Part shown: positions 52,156 to 60,833 of the stretch, piece after piece | Layout: each line of letters begins with the position of its first letter | How positions within the stretch are numbered: position 1 is the first letter of the stretch | Assembly (NCBI RefSeq): GCF_015319355.1 | Contig: NZ_JADILU010000003.1 | Coordinates: 186,001-250,000, forward strand | Reading direction: 5' to 3' | Source: Psychroserpens luteus | GTDB lineage: Bacteria > Bacteroidota > Bacteroidia > Flavobacteriales > Flavobacteriaceae | DNA: 64,000 nt | Program-made: the position numbers and the translations under genes | The notes under the pieces: generated by a model | The model's input: the letters and a program-made list of their open reading frames with translations, nothing else | What the model was told of the DNA's origin: nothing | Database searches by the model: none

Positions 52156-52953
52156 TTAATCTTTTTTAATCTTTTTTAGTTTTTTTATTGAAAATGCTGG
52201 AGCATGAGTTTTCTGAATAGAAGCAGTCATCAATTTATAAATATCCTTATGATCTTCATTATCTAGCATCTTTAAATGCCTTTTGATTGTTTTTTTATCA
52301 TTGCGTTTGGCAGGACCAGTTTGCGCTTTAAAAGGTGAGAGGTCTTGTACTTTATTCGCAGTTTCTAAAATGAGCGGTTTGAGTAAATCAAATTCTGCTC
52401 CTTGAGATTCTGTGATTTCATGAGCTATACGAAATAACTGATTTGTAAAATTATTTACAAACACTGCAGCCAAATGCAAAGATGCGCGTTGATCGCTATT
52501 GACACGTTTAACGTTATTTGAAATAGATTGACCTAATTCTTTTAATTGATCGTAATCTTTTCGCATCAAGGTTTCTATGCATAAAGGCACTTCGGAAAAA
52601 TCAATATTGGCCTCTCTAGAAAACGTCTGTAAAGGGTAAAGTATCCCACGTCTGTTTTTCATGTCAATATCGTATGGACTCACACTTCCAGAAGTATGAA
52701 CAACTAATCGGTCTTCAAAGGGTAGCTGTTGAGATAATTCTGAGATAGCATCATCACTAACTGCGATAATATAGATGTCTGCTTCAATAAGTTGAGATAA
52801 ATTATCTGTTAATTGCACCTCGTTGTTAAAAGGTCGCATGCTTTGTATGTTTCGGTTATACCATTGTGTAACGGTTACGTTTTCCGAAGAAAAAAAAGCT
52901 TTATATAAATGATGAGCAACGTTTCCTGCTCCTAAAATTACTACTGAAATCAT
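52156..52953 (-). CDS. Rossmann-like/DUF2520 domain protein
   Basis: I prefer the ATG at 52953 (MISVVILGAGNVAHHLYKAF); an earlier ATG at 52998 adds 15 residues and would start upstream of the promoter-like box at 52958-52965. The 265-residue protein has a Rossmann N-terminal domain with GAGNVAHH and a DUF2520 C-terminal half (ASLHLAAVFVNNFTNQLFRI), together resembling NADP-dependent F420/pyrroline-5-carboxylate-type reductases. The substrate is unknown. It heads a unit with kdsC. Confidence 0.88.
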   Translation of the reverse strand: MISVVILGAGNVAHHLYKAFFSSENVTVTQWYNRNIQSMRPFNNEVQLTDNLSQLIEADIYIIAVSDDAISELSQQLPFEDRLVVHTSGSVSPYDIDMKNRRGILYPLQTFSREANIDFSEVPLCIETLMRKDYDQLKELGQSISNNVKRVNSDQRASLHLAAVFVNNFTNQLFRIAHEITESQGAEFDLLKPLILETANKVQDLSPFKAQTGPAKRNDKKTIKRHLKMLDNEDHKDIYKLMTASIQKTHAPAFSIKKLKKIKKD

Positions 52954-52957
52954 ACTA

Positions 52958-52965
52958 CAAAAGTA
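52958..52965 (-). promoter_or_regulatory. -7 promoter box of the DUF2520 gene
   Basis: On the minus strand TACTTTTG matches TAnnTTTG and ends only 5 nt before the ATG at 52953, implying a leaderless or near-leaderless transcript. No clear -33 TTG is seen at the usual spacing. Confidence 0.45.
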
Positions 52966-53016
52966 CAATAGAAATAAGAAATGATAATTATCAGACATTA
53001 ATTTAAATTCAGTAAT

Positions 53017-53024
53017 TACATTTG
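53017..53024 (+). promoter_or_regulatory. -7 promoter box of the truncated haemoglobin gene
   Basis: TACATTTG matches TAnnTTTG and ends 6 nt before the ATG at 53030, again implying a very short leader. It faces away from the DUF2520 promoter 52 bp away. Confidence 0.45.
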
Positions 53025-53029
53025 TGACT

Positions 53030-53434
53030 ATGAACCAAGATATTAGTAATCGAGAAGATGTGTTTTTATTAGTGGATACATTTTATAAAAAAGTTCGTAA
53101 AGAAAGTACGCTAGGTCCTATTTTTAATAACACTATTAAAGATTGGGATACGCATTTAGACCACTTGACAACTTTTTGGGAAACGAGTTTATTTATGACC
53201 AAAAAGTTGGAGAAGAAGTACTACGGAAATCCGCTAGAAGCACACGTCAAAGTCGATAATGCAAATAATAATAGCATCACAGAACTTCATTTTGGGATTT
53301 GGCTCAACCTATGGTTTGAAACGCTAGATGAGCTTTTTGCAGGCGAAATCACCGAAAACGCAAAACGACGTGCTCGAAAAATGGGAACGTTTATGTATTT
53401 GAATATTTTTAAGGCTAGACAAGAGAAGGGGTGA
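53030..53434 (+). CDS. Group III truncated haemoglobin
   Basis: A 134-residue globin from the ATG at 53030; a GTG at 53024 overlaps the promoter box and is less likely. The 2-on-2 fold pattern of group III members is visible: FYKKVRKESTLGPIFNN, the W in FWETSLFM, and the proximal His in ITELHFGIWLNLWFETLDEL. It would bind O2, NO or a redox-active ligand in the cytoplasm. It is monocistronic, with its own terminator, and precedes the cytochrome c maturation gene. Confidence 0.92.
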   Translation: MNQDISNREDVFLLVDTFYKKVRKESTLGPIFNNTIKDWDTHLDHLTTFWETSLFMTKKLEKKYYGNPLEAHVKVDNANNNSITELHFGIWLNLWFETLDELFAGEITENAKRRARKMGTFMYLNIFKARQEKG

Positions 53435-53436
53435 GT

Positions 53437-53474
53437 GAAAAGCCTAAGTTTTAAAATTCAGTCTAGGCTTTTTA
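53437..53474 (+). terminator. Terminator of the truncated haemoglobin gene
   Basis: GAAAAGCCTA (53437-53446) pairs with TAGGCTTTTT (53464-53473) around a 17-nt loop, with a T run at the 3' side. Confidence 0.75.
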
Positions 53475-53581
53475 GTCCTTTTTTCGGTATTAGAAAAAAG
53501 AATATAATTGCAGATATAAAATCGTACTTTTTTAACACATATTTCATACAATTAGCCCTACACTAAACAAACTAAATTAGT

Positions 53582-53589
53582 TACCTTTG
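53582..53589 (+). promoter_or_regulatory. -7 promoter box of ccsBA
   Basis: TACCTTTG followed by C matches TAnnTTTG and lies 27 bp before the ATG at 53616. The -33 element is not evident. Confidence 0.45.
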
Positions 53590-53615
53590 CACAACAAAAT
53601 TTAAGCCTTCTTGCT

Positions 53616-56600
53616 ATGCAAAAGAAACTTGCTAATATTCTCTTTTCTACACGTCTTACTGGTATTCTATTTATCGTTTATTTTGTATCCATGATTATTG
53701 GTACGTTTATGGACGCTGGTCAAGATACTTCACCAACACCATATTCTAGATATTATATTTATAATGCATGGTGGTTTGAAGCCATTCAAATCATTTTTGT
53801 TATCAATTTTATTGGTAATATCTTTAGATATAGATTATTTAGAAAAGAAAAATGGGCAACGCTAACACTGCATTTAGCATTTATTTTTATTCTTATAGGT
53901 GCAGGAATTACACGCTATATTGGTTTTGAGGGTTGGATGCCAATTCGTGAAGGCGAAACCGAAAACACATACTTAACTAGAGATGTTTTTTTAACCACAT
54001 TTATTGATGGTGATTTAGTCGTAAATGGTCAACAGCAAAGACGCGTAGAGCAGGAGCGAGTAGATTTTTCTGAACGTTTGGATAATGATGTTACTATAAA
54101 ATCAGAATACAACGGAACACCTGTAACCATCCAAGTCAAGAAATTTATAAAAGATGCAGAGCTGGATATTATACCTGGAGATGTTGGTGATTCTTATCTT
54201 AAATTAGTAGAAGCTGGTGATGAAGGGTCGCACAGTCATTATATAAAAGAAGGAGATGAAGATGGTGAACTCATTCATAATATTGTATTTACTCTAAATA
54301 ATCCAAAACCTGGAGCTGTGAATATCACATCTAAAGGCAATAAAATGTTTATAGAATCGCCTTTTGAAGGTGATTATATGGTAATGGCAACCCAAGAAAC
54401 GGGAGCTTTATTAAAAGATACGATTCAACCTTTTAGATTAAGGTCACGTTATCAATTCGCCAATATGGCGCTTGTATTTCCAAAACCTATTACTCAAGGT
54501 CAATTTGGAGTCGTTAAAAAATCACAGATGCTCCAAAGTCGAGAAGATGGAGTTGTAGTTGATGTGACTGTTAATGGAGAAACTAAAACGGTGAATTTAT
54601 TAGGCGGACAATACATCAACGGAAGATTTGAACAAGTCAACGTTGGAGGATTAGATATTGCAGTAAAGTATGGTTCTATCGTTAAAGAATTACCTTTTAG
54701 TATAAAACTCAATGACTTTGTCGCTGAGCGTTATCCAGGTACCGAAAATAATTTCTCTGCCTTTTCTAGTCAAGTCACGGTTATAAAACCTAATCAAACG
54801 CCTTACGATTATAAAATATTTATGAATAATGTACTAGATGAAGAAGGTTTTCGCTTTTTTCAATCCAGTTATTATCCAGATGAAAAAGGAACGAAACTCT
54901 CAGTAAATCATGATCGTTGGGGAACTTGGGTGACCTATTTTGGTTACATGCTTTTGTATTTTGGGATGATGGCAATTCTATTTGCTAAAGGCTCTCGTTT
55001 TGGAGATCTAAAACGCATGCTAGTCAAAGTAAAAGCTAAAAAAGCGAAGACACTTACAGTGCTTTTGTTTTTCTTCGGAATGTTTGGTTTCTCACAAGAA
55101 CATAGTGAAGATGATGGACATAATCATAGTGCTCAGGCACAACCATCAGTAAAAATTGAGCGTCCTACAAAAGCAGAAATAGATTCTGTTATTCGAGCTA
55201 ATGTGACACCAAAAGTTCATGCAGATAAATTTGCTGAATTAGTGATACAGGATTACAGCGGACGAATGATGCCAATGAACACATTTGCTTCCGAAGTACT
55301 TAGAAAATTAAGCAAACGCGATCACTACGAAGAGTTTGATGCCAATCAAGTATTACTGTCCATGCAGGAAAGTCCGTTGTTTTGGTATAACGTTCCAATC
55401 ATTTATTTACCAAGGCGAAAAGCTGATTCTATACGTCATATTATTGGTGTAGATGAAAGTGTAGAGTATGTGTCTATCACAGATTTCTTGACAGATGATG
55501 GTCGTAACAAAATAGGACCATACTTAAAAGGTGCTTATGCTGCTGAGACTCCTAATGCTTATCAAAATCAACTAAAAGAAGCTTATGATCGTATGAGCTT
55601 GTTATTTAATACATTGGATGGTCGCTCTATAAAGATTTTTCCTGTTCCAGATGATGAAGGGAATACATGGATTTCTTCAATAGAATACAAAGAGGATTAT
55701 CGTGAGCAAATAAAAGATACACTCTACGGAAAGTTTATAGAAAACAGTTTTGGGTTCTATTTAGGAGAATTATATAAAGCAAAAAAATCGGGAGATTATG
55801 CTCTTGCAGACCGTTTATTGGCTGGATTTAAAAATAGTCAAGCCGAAGTTGGTAGCGAGGTCATGTTGACTGATAAAAAGATAAAAGCCGAAATTCTTTA
55901 TAATAAGTATGATATTTTCAAGACGCTCTATTGGTATTACATGATTATTGGATTAGTCCTATTTATTTTACTTATTGTACAAATTTTTAAATCAGAAAGT
56001 AAATCTTTAAATGTCGCAATAAAAGGTCTTGCTATCGTTATTTCTATACTATTTCTAGTCCATACAGCTGGTTTGATTGTACGTTGGTATATTTCTGGTC
56101 ATGCACCTTGGAGTAATGGTTATGAGTCTATGATTTATATTGCTTGGGCAACCATGCTTTTTGGATTATTATTATCTAAAGAGTCAAGTGCAGATACCGG
56201 TAAAAAATCATTCATTTATAATCTTTTAGGAGGTAAAAACAAGTCCTATTTAACAGTTGCTGCTGGTGCTTTTGTAACCGCTATGCTTTTAGTAGTTGCT
56301 CACATGAATTGGGCAGATCCTGCTATTGGGAATTTACAACCTGTTTTAGATAGTTATTGGCTTATGATCCATGTGGCAGTAATTGTAGCCAGTTATGGAC
56401 CTTTTGCACTTGGGATGATTTTAGGTTTAACCGTTTTACTTTTAATGATTTTTACTACGGAAAAGAACAAAGCCAAAATGTTGCTCAACATTAATGAACT
56501 TACCATAATTAACGAAATGGCGCTAACCGTTGGATTAGTGATGTTAACTATAGGAAACTTTCTTGGTGGAATGTGGGCTAACGAAAGTTGGGGAAGATAT

Positions 56601-56900
56601 TGGGGTTGGGATCCAAAGGAAACATGGGCACTCATTAGTATTATTGTTTATGCTTTTGTGATTCACATGCGTTTAATACCAGGTCTTCGTGGTCGTTATG
56701 GTTTTAATTTAGCATCTGTAATAGCATTTGCAAGTATTCTCTTTACTTATTTTGGTGTTAATTTCTATTTGGCAGGTTTACACTCATACCAATCTGGTCA
56801 ACAGATTTTGAGTTATCAATATATTGCATTTACATTGGTTGTTTTAGCTATTATTGGTGCATTAGCGTATTGGAAGTATGCTAAGCATTATAAGAAATAG
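53616..56900 (+). CDS. Fused ResB-CcsA cytochrome c biogenesis protein
   Basis: A 1094-residue system II haem delivery protein. The N-terminal ~470 residues are ResB-like: four membrane helices surrounding a large periplasmic part. A hydrophobic segment near residue 480 (LLFFFGMFGFSQ) leads to a second ~290-residue periplasmic domain containing GRMMPMNTFASEVLRKLSKR. The C-terminal ~340 residues are CcsA/ResC-like, with eight helices and the haem-handling WWD motif in SWGRYWGWDPKETWALI (about residue 990). It exports haem and attaches it to apocytochrome c. The fusion is characteristic of Bacteroidota. Confidence 0.93.
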   Translation: MQKKLANILFSTRLTGILFIVYFVSMIIGTFMDAGQDTSPTPYSRYYIYNAWWFEAIQIIFVINFIGNIFRYRLFRKEKWATLTLHLAFIFILIGAGITRYIGFEGWMPIREGETENTYLTRDVFLTTFIDGDLVVNGQQQRRVEQERVDFSERLDNDVTIKSEYNGTPVTIQVKKFIKDAELDIIPGDVGDSYLKLVEAGDEGSHSHYIKEGDEDGELIHNIVFTLNNPKPGAVNITSKGNKMFIESPFEGDYMVMATQETGALLKDTIQPFRLRSRYQFANMALVFPKPITQGQFGVVKKSQMLQSREDGVVVDVTVNGETKTVNLLGGQYINGRFEQVNVGGLDIAVKYGSIVKELPFSIKLNDFVAERYPGTENNFSAFSSQVTVIKPNQTPYDYKIFMNNVLDEEGFRFFQSSYYPDEKGTKLSVNHDRWGTWVTYFGYMLLYFGMMAILFAKGSRFGDLKRMLVKVKAKKAKTLTVLLFFFGMFGFSQEHSEDDGHNHSAQAQPSVKIERPTKAEIDSVIRANVTPKVHADKFAELVIQDYSGRMMPMNTFASEVLRKLSKRDHYEEFDANQVLLSMQESPLFWYNVPIIYLPRRKADSIRHIIGVDESVEYVSITDFLTDDGRNKIGPYLKGAYAAETPNAYQNQLKEAYDRMSLLFNTLDGRSIKIFPVPDDEGNTWISSIEYKEDYREQIKDTLYGKFIENSFGFYLGELYKAKKSGDYALADRLLAGFKNSQAEVGSEVMLTDKKIKAEILYNKYDIFKTLYWYYMIIGLVLFILLIVQIFKSESKSLNVAIKGLAIVISILFLVHTAGLIVRWYISGHAPWSNGYESMIYIAWATMLFGLLLSKESSADTGKKSFIYNLLGGKNKSYLTVAAGAFVTAMLLVVAHMNWADPAIGNLQPVLDSYWLMIHVAVIVASYGPFALGMILGLTVLLLMIFTTEKNKAKMLLNINELTIINEMALTVGLVMLTIGNFLGGMWANESWGRYWGWDPKETWALISIIVYAFVIHMRLIPGLRGRYGFNLASVIAFASILFTYFGVNFYLAGLHSYQSGQQILSYQYIAFTLVVLAIIGALAYWKYAKHYKK

Positions 56901-56907
56901 TAATGTT

Positions 56908-56997
56908 ATTGCGAGGAGGTATAACGTGGTACTCTCATAAAGTATAGTTATTGCTATTGATTGAATGTCATTGCGAGGATGCATGACGTGGCAATCT
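56908..56997. repeat. Two degenerate copies of an ATTGCGAGG-type intergenic repeat
   Basis: Copy 1 (56908-56935) starts ATTGCGAGGAGG and copy 2 (56967-56997) starts GTCATTGCGAGGATG and ends GACGTGGCAATCT. Each copy can fold with ATTGC pairing GCAAT. This resembles a dispersed repeat family I have seen between genes in many Bacteroidota and other bacteria. Confidence 0.65.
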
Positions 56998-57033
56998 ATA
57001 GGTTATAATGGTCAATTCTTAATTAGATTAGTT

Positions 57034-57092
57034 TCTCTTTTCTAAAGGGAAAGTACTTAAAAGGCTGAAGGGTTCTATTTTCAAACCCTTCA
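57034..57092. repeat. Intergenic repeat R1 with hairpin
   Basis: The segment TCTCTTTTCTAAAGGGAAAG and following bases to GGCTGAAGGGTT resemble R2 (57782-57823). It ends in a 9-bp hairpin, TGAAGGGTT/AACCCTTCA (57066-57092), which may end ccsBA transcription although it has no T tract. Confidence 0.55.
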
Positions 57093-57209
57093 TGCAACAT
57101 GAATTCTTGCCTCAATCCAAATAAAAATAAACTCAATAAGTCAAAACCATTGCAAATTTTAAGCGATTAAAATAACTTTGGCACTTTTCAGAATAAAAAA
57201 CACAAAAGC

Positions 57210-57653
57210 ATGAAATTTTTAAAAGAATTCAAAGAGTTTGCAGTTAAAGGGAATATGATGGATATGGCCATTGGTATCATCATTGGTGCAGCCTTTAATA
57301 AAGTGATAGATGTGATGGTGAAAAAGGTATTTATGCCACCATTATCATTAATGACAGATGGTTTAGAATTTCAAGATAAACGTTACATTTTAAGAGATTC
57401 AGTTTTTAATACAGAAGGTGAAGAAATTATCAAAGAGGTGGCTATAGAATACGGAATGTTATTTGAAACCTTCCTTGATTTCATAATCGTTGGACTTACA
57501 GTATTCTTAGTAGTCAAAGCGATGAATAGATTAAAAGATAAAGCACAAGATCCTAAAAACGAAGTTGTAAAAACACCTAAAGATATTGAGTTATTATCTC
57601 AACTTACAGAGTTAATGGAAGAGCAAAATGCGCTATTGAAGAATAAGCGTTAA
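57210..57653 (+). CDS. mscL: Large-conductance mechanosensitive channel
   Basis: A 147-residue MscL. The N-terminal amphipathic helix (MKFLKEFKEFAVKGNMMDMA), first transmembrane helix IGIIIGAAFNKVIDVMVKKV, a periplasmic loop, second helix FLDFIIVGLTVFLVVKAMN and a C-terminal coiled coil (LTELMEEQNALL) match the family. It forms a homopentameric emergency release channel in the inner membrane. It is transcribed alone; two hairpins follow. Confidence 0.97.
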   Translation: MKFLKEFKEFAVKGNMMDMAIGIIIGAAFNKVIDVMVKKVFMPPLSLMTDGLEFQDKRYILRDSVFNTEGEEIIKEVAIEYGMLFETFLDFIIVGLTVFLVVKAMNRLKDKAQDPKNEVVKTPKDIELLSQLTELMEEQNALLKNKR

Positions 57654-58023
57654 CAACCACCACGTCTTTTGAGCTTTTACGAGCTCAAAATCCACTCCTC
57701 CTTAAAAAAGGAGGAGAATTTAGTTAAGTCTTGTCTAAGTTTACTAGCTAATTTGTAAAACAATGAATTACTGACTTTAGTCTTTCCCTTTTGAAGGTAA
57801 GGTGCCTAGAAGGCGGAAGGGTTAAAATTCAGACTAAATTTTTCTGGTTTTTTTTCGGTGATGGTACTACGAAGCACATCATGAGATCCATAAAATAGAA
57901 ATAGACGGATAAAAAGAATGTTTAAGTAAAGGAATTTTTTTTTTAAGATAATATGTTAGTCATCTTTTCAAAAGGGAAGTTGGTTTTAAACGCAGTAAAG
58001 CGTTTAAAGATGGAAAGGTAAAA
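57654..58023. other. 370-bp repeat-rich intergenic region
   Basis: It contains two perfect 9-bp hairpins, TTTTGAGCT/AGCTCAAAA (57667-57690) and CTCCTCCTT/AAGGAGGAG (57695-57716). Also present are repeat R2 (57782-57823, TTCCCTTTTGAAGG core, ending GGCGGAAGGGTT) and a weaker copy R3 (57963-58019) with TTTTCAAAAGGGAAG. No gene is seen. The first hairpin may serve as the mscL terminator. Confidence 0.6.
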
Positions 58024-58440
58024 CTAAAACTCAATACAACTCCAAACAAACAACCCACTCCAAAGCACAACTCTAATCCAATTACGAGAGACCAAAAGTT
58101 TCAGAGTATTTTCAGAAAAAGAATCATTACTAATGTTTTGGTGTAATGGTACAAACTGCAAAAAAGTAGAAAGCCATAAGGTAATAACGACAAGCATTCC
58201 GAAGACATTAAAAATAGAATACTCGAGATACAATTGAATGGCGTAAATCACAAATTGCCCAAGCATTAAAGGCATTACAATTAAAGCCATATAAAACGTA
58301 TAACGTTTATGCCATTTTAGAAGCGCACTAGGAGAGAAGTATTTAAAACTTGGGTAGATAAGCAATTGCACCATCCAAATAAGAACGACTAATCCAAAAT
58401 CTAAAAGTAATCTAGCTTGGTCTAAGTGCATGGTCATCAT
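58024..58440 (-). CDS. Four-helix membrane protein
   Basis: A 138-residue integral membrane protein with four predicted helices (about residues 8-30, 47-70, 75-98 and 118-136). Conserved-looking motifs are LIYPSFKYFSP and FLQFVPLHQNIS, which resemble small DUF-type Bacteroidota membrane proteins, but I cannot name the family. Its 5' end overlaps the DUF2452 gene by 29 bp, so the two are translationally coupled. Confidence 0.7.
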   Translation of the reverse strand: MMTMHLDQARLLLDFGLVVLIWMVQLLIYPSFKYFSPSALLKWHKRYTFYMALIVMPLMLGQFVIYAIQLYLEYSIFNVFGMLVVITLWLSTFLQFVPLHQNISNDSFSENTLKLLVSRNWIRVVLWSGLFVWSCIEF

Positions 58441-58843
58441 TATTCACTTTTTTCCATACAAACTCGCTATTGAGTTTAAAACTTCCTATAAAATCAAAAC
58501 TACAATCGGAAGGAGCAATGATAGATAAAAAAGGTTGTTCCTTTTTATCACGATAGAGATGATACGATTCTCCAACAATAGGTTCAAAATTATAGCGTGC
58601 ATTATAGACGAGGTTATTGTATTCTAATTCCTCCATCATTTTATCATAAGCAGCTTTGAGCTCTAAATATTTGGCTTTGATTTGTTTATTTGCTTTTTGG
58701 ATGTTTCTGTTTTTCCAGGTAGAATTGTCTGTAACCTTAATCGCAGGCGCACCTACATTGGTAGCATACGGTTTTAAAGACGCATCATAGCGTTGTGTGT
58801 CTTCATTAAATACAACTTGGTCTGGTTTTTTGCCTTGAGACAT
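58412..58843 (-). CDS. DUF2452 family protein
   Basis: A 143-residue soluble protein with YATNVGAPAIKV near residue 26, a central helical region (KANKQIKAKYLELKAAYDKM) and FEPIVGESYHLYRDKKEQPF; this is the DUF2452 pattern. The function is unknown. It shares an operon with the overlapping four-helix membrane protein and is divergent from the small membrane protein gene at 58948. Confidence 0.88.
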   Translation of the reverse strand: MSQGKKPDQVVFNEDTQRYDASLKPYATNVGAPAIKVTDNSTWKNRNIQKANKQIKAKYLELKAAYDKMMEELEYNNLVYNARYNFEPIVGESYHLYRDKKEQPFLSIIAPSDCSFDFIGSFKLNSEFVWKKVNNDDHALRPS

Positions 58844-58947
58844 AAAAGTACTTTTGTCTTACAAAGATAAAGCTCATTTATTTCTCAATGAAGTTAATAT
58901 CGCGTTAAAATTTTTACTAATTTAGAGGATGAACTAATGTATATCAC

Positions 58948-59133
58948 ATGAATTTTATTAAAAAAATAGGTTTAGCTAATTTCTTTTTGTTGCTACTCTG
59001 TGCATTTATTATTGGTGTTGCAGAATATTTATTTTTAAGAGGCGATCAGCTACATGCTATATTTATTGGCCTCTGGGCACCAACATTACTATTAGTTGTC
59101 ATCTTTATAAAACAGATTAAAAATGGACGCTAA
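58948..59133 (+). CDS. Small two-helix membrane protein
   Basis: A 61-residue protein with two hydrophobic helices (LANFFLLLLCAFIIGVAEY; IFIGLWAPTLLLVVIFI) separated by a short charged loop and ending in a basic tail. No known family. It overlaps the next small ORF by 11 bp. Confidence 0.6.
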   Translation: MNFIKKIGLANFFLLLLCAFIIGVAEYLFLRGDQLHAIFIGLWAPTLLLVVIFIKQIKNGR

Positions 59134-59233
59134 CGATATAGTCATTTATTTCTCGGTTTTTGTGTCTTTATGCATTATCATATGGGCAATTTGGGTGATT
59201 CGGCTTTATGATAAGGTTGATAAAGGTGAGTAA
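59123..59233 (+). CDS. 36-residue single-pass membrane peptide
   Basis: MDANDIVIYFSVFVSLCIII followed by WAIWVIRLYDKVDKGE: a single membrane helix with an acidic N-terminus and a charged C-terminal tail. It overlaps the preceding small membrane protein gene by 11 bp, which supports translation. No family is recognised. Confidence 0.55.
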   Translation: MDANDIVIYFSVFVSLCIIIWAIWVIRLYDKVDKGE

Positions 59234-59289
59234 GAAATTTTTATTATCTTTAATTTCTTTATGATATTCATTTTCAAAAGCTTACGCAT

Positions 59290-59817
59290 ATGATTGATAC
59301 AGCACTAGAATTCATTTCTAAAGTACTTAATACAGAATTGCAAAACGCATATCATAGTGATGAACAGCAAGTCACCTTAGGTCATGTAGGTAGTGAAAGT
59401 ATTACGACACCTTTAGTGATTTCGTTGTTGTCTATAGAGGAGGAGAGCGTTACTCGTAATGTAACTTTTAAAAGGCAAAGTAGCGGTAATAGACCATTAT
59501 CACAACCAGATGATCATGTAAATTTATATGTGATATTAGCAATTAATAAAGCTTTAGATTATAGTTCAGGATTAGACGTACTTTCATCAGCCAGACGTTT
59601 TATAATCAACAACCCTATACATGATGCGAGAACACATGCCATGTTTCCTAAACATCTATTAAATCTAACGTTGGAAGTGCATAATTTATCTCTAGACACT
59701 CAAAGTAGAGTATGGCAAAGTTTAGGACAATCATATCTACCTAGTATCGTCATTAAAATACGTGTGGTATCAAATCCGGAATCTAGGATAACTACTCCTA
59801 AATCAACAATTACTTAG
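59290..59817 (+). CDS. DUF4255 (Pvc16 N-terminal-like) protein
   Basis: A 175-residue protein with the DUF4255 layout: ALEFISKVLNTEL, VISLLSIEEESVTRNVTF, VNLYVILAINKALDYSSGL, IINNPI and LHNLSLDTQSRVWQSLGQSY-type ending with IVIKIRVV. In contractile injection systems such as Pvc/Afp this domain caps the tail sheath-tube end. No tube, sheath, baseplate or ATPase genes lie within this window, so it is an orphan or distant component. Confidence 0.85.
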   Translation: MIDTALEFISKVLNTELQNAYHSDEQQVTLGHVGSESITTPLVISLLSIEEESVTRNVTFKRQSSGNRPLSQPDDHVNLYVILAINKALDYSSGLDVLSSARRFIINNPIHDARTHAMFPKHLLNLTLEVHNLSLDTQSRVWQSLGQSYLPSIVIKIRVVSNPESRITTPKSTIT

Positions 59818-59864
59818 TCTAAATAATGATTCTATGATGTGTGAATAAATCAATACAGACTGAA

Positions 59865-60011
59865 TCAGTCTTCTTTGGCTTTTTTAATAATCGCTCTCAA
59901 ACGTTCTTTGCGTAAGTCTGATTCTTGTTTGAGTTTATTCTTCTTTTGAGCCATGAGCTTAGAATGCTTGGCTTTGTTATTTCCGTTTTTTTGTCCTTTT
60001 GGTTTTGGCAT
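59865..60011 (-). CDS. Small highly basic protein
   Basis: A 48-residue Lys/Arg/Asn-rich protein (MPKPKGQKNGNNKAKHSKLM, then AQKKNKLKQESDLRKERLRA), helical in its second half. Such tiny basic proteins are often nucleic-acid or ribosome associated. A long open frame on the opposite strand is judged spurious. Function unknown. Confidence 0.6.
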   Translation of the reverse strand: MPKPKGQKNGNNKAKHSKLMAQKKNKLKQESDLRKERLRAIIKKAKED

Positions 60012-60167
60012 AATCACTCAATTAATATCAATCTCCAATTTTATTCTAATTTAAATGTTCTTCCTCACACAAATTTGATGAAACTATTGGTTTTTTTGAG
60101 GAAAAATAATATTTATCTTCATCTTTAATATAATTAATATCATCGATAAGTAGTGATTTTTTAGAAA

Positions 60168-60833
60168 TTAAACCGTAATAAATTTAGATTTAAGCTTCTC
60201 ATAAGAAATCTCCTCAAAATGTGAAACCACCAAATCTGCTTTACTATAATCTTGATCTTTACTATGTAGACTATTATAGCCTATGCAATAAATATCAGCA
60301 TCTTTTGCAGCGGTTATTCCGTTAGTAGAATCTTCAATAACGAAGCATTCGTTTCGAGGTTGGCCAGATAATTCCGCAGCTTTAATAAAAATTTCGGGAT
60401 GAGGCTTAGAAGCTTTTAAATCTGCACCACTAATTTTAGCAGTGAAATATTGGTCTAAATCAAAACGCTTAAAGATGCGATTGATATTCTTCATAGAAGC
60501 AGAAGACGCAAGCACTAATGTCATACCATGACTATGGTAATCTTTGATAATCTCTAAAACACCATCTAATAAATGAAGCGAAGTATCACTTTTAAAAAGG
60601 GTTTTAAAATGCTTTCTTTTAATATCGGTTAGCGTTTGTGCACACATTGGTAGATTGAAGTGAGACACAAGTTTTTGAGAAATCTCCATTGTAGATTGGC
60701 CTGTAAAAGAGACGTAAAGTGTCTCTGGTACATCAATGTTGATCTCGTTAAACATTTGGTAATAGGCCTTGTGATGAAGAGGCTCAGTGTCAACAACGAC
60801 ACCATCCATATCAAATAGTACAGCTTTAAACAT
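60168..60833 (-). CDS. HAD hydrolase, beta-phosphoglucomutase-like
   Basis: A 221-residue HAD enzyme with a small helical cap. It opens VLFDMDGVVVDTEPLHHKAY (catalytic Asp pair), then VLASSASMKNINRI (motif II Ser), KASKPHPEIFIKAAE (motif III Lys) and CFVIEDSTNGITAAKDAD (motif IV). Likely substrates are sugar phosphates or related compounds; members include phosphoglycolate- and beta-PGM-like enzymes. It is a single-gene unit. Confidence 0.93.
   Translation of the reverse strand: MFKAVLFDMDGVVVDTEPLHHKAYYQMFNEINIDVPETLYVSFTGQSTMEISQKLVSHFNLPMCAQTLTDIKRKHFKTLFKSDTSLHLLDGVLEIIKDYHSHGMTLVLASSASMKNINRIFKRFDLDQYFTAKISGADLKASKPHPEIFIKAAELSGQPRNECFVIEDSTNGITAAKDADIYCIGYNSLHSKDQDYSKADLVVSHFEEISYEKLKSKFITV

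Noticed and set aside
59925-60128. Plus-strand open frame of 67 codons
   Set aside because: Lies opposite the small basic protein gene (59865-60011), has odd Phe/Leu/His/Asn composition and no recognisable features; judged a shadow of the minus-strand gene.
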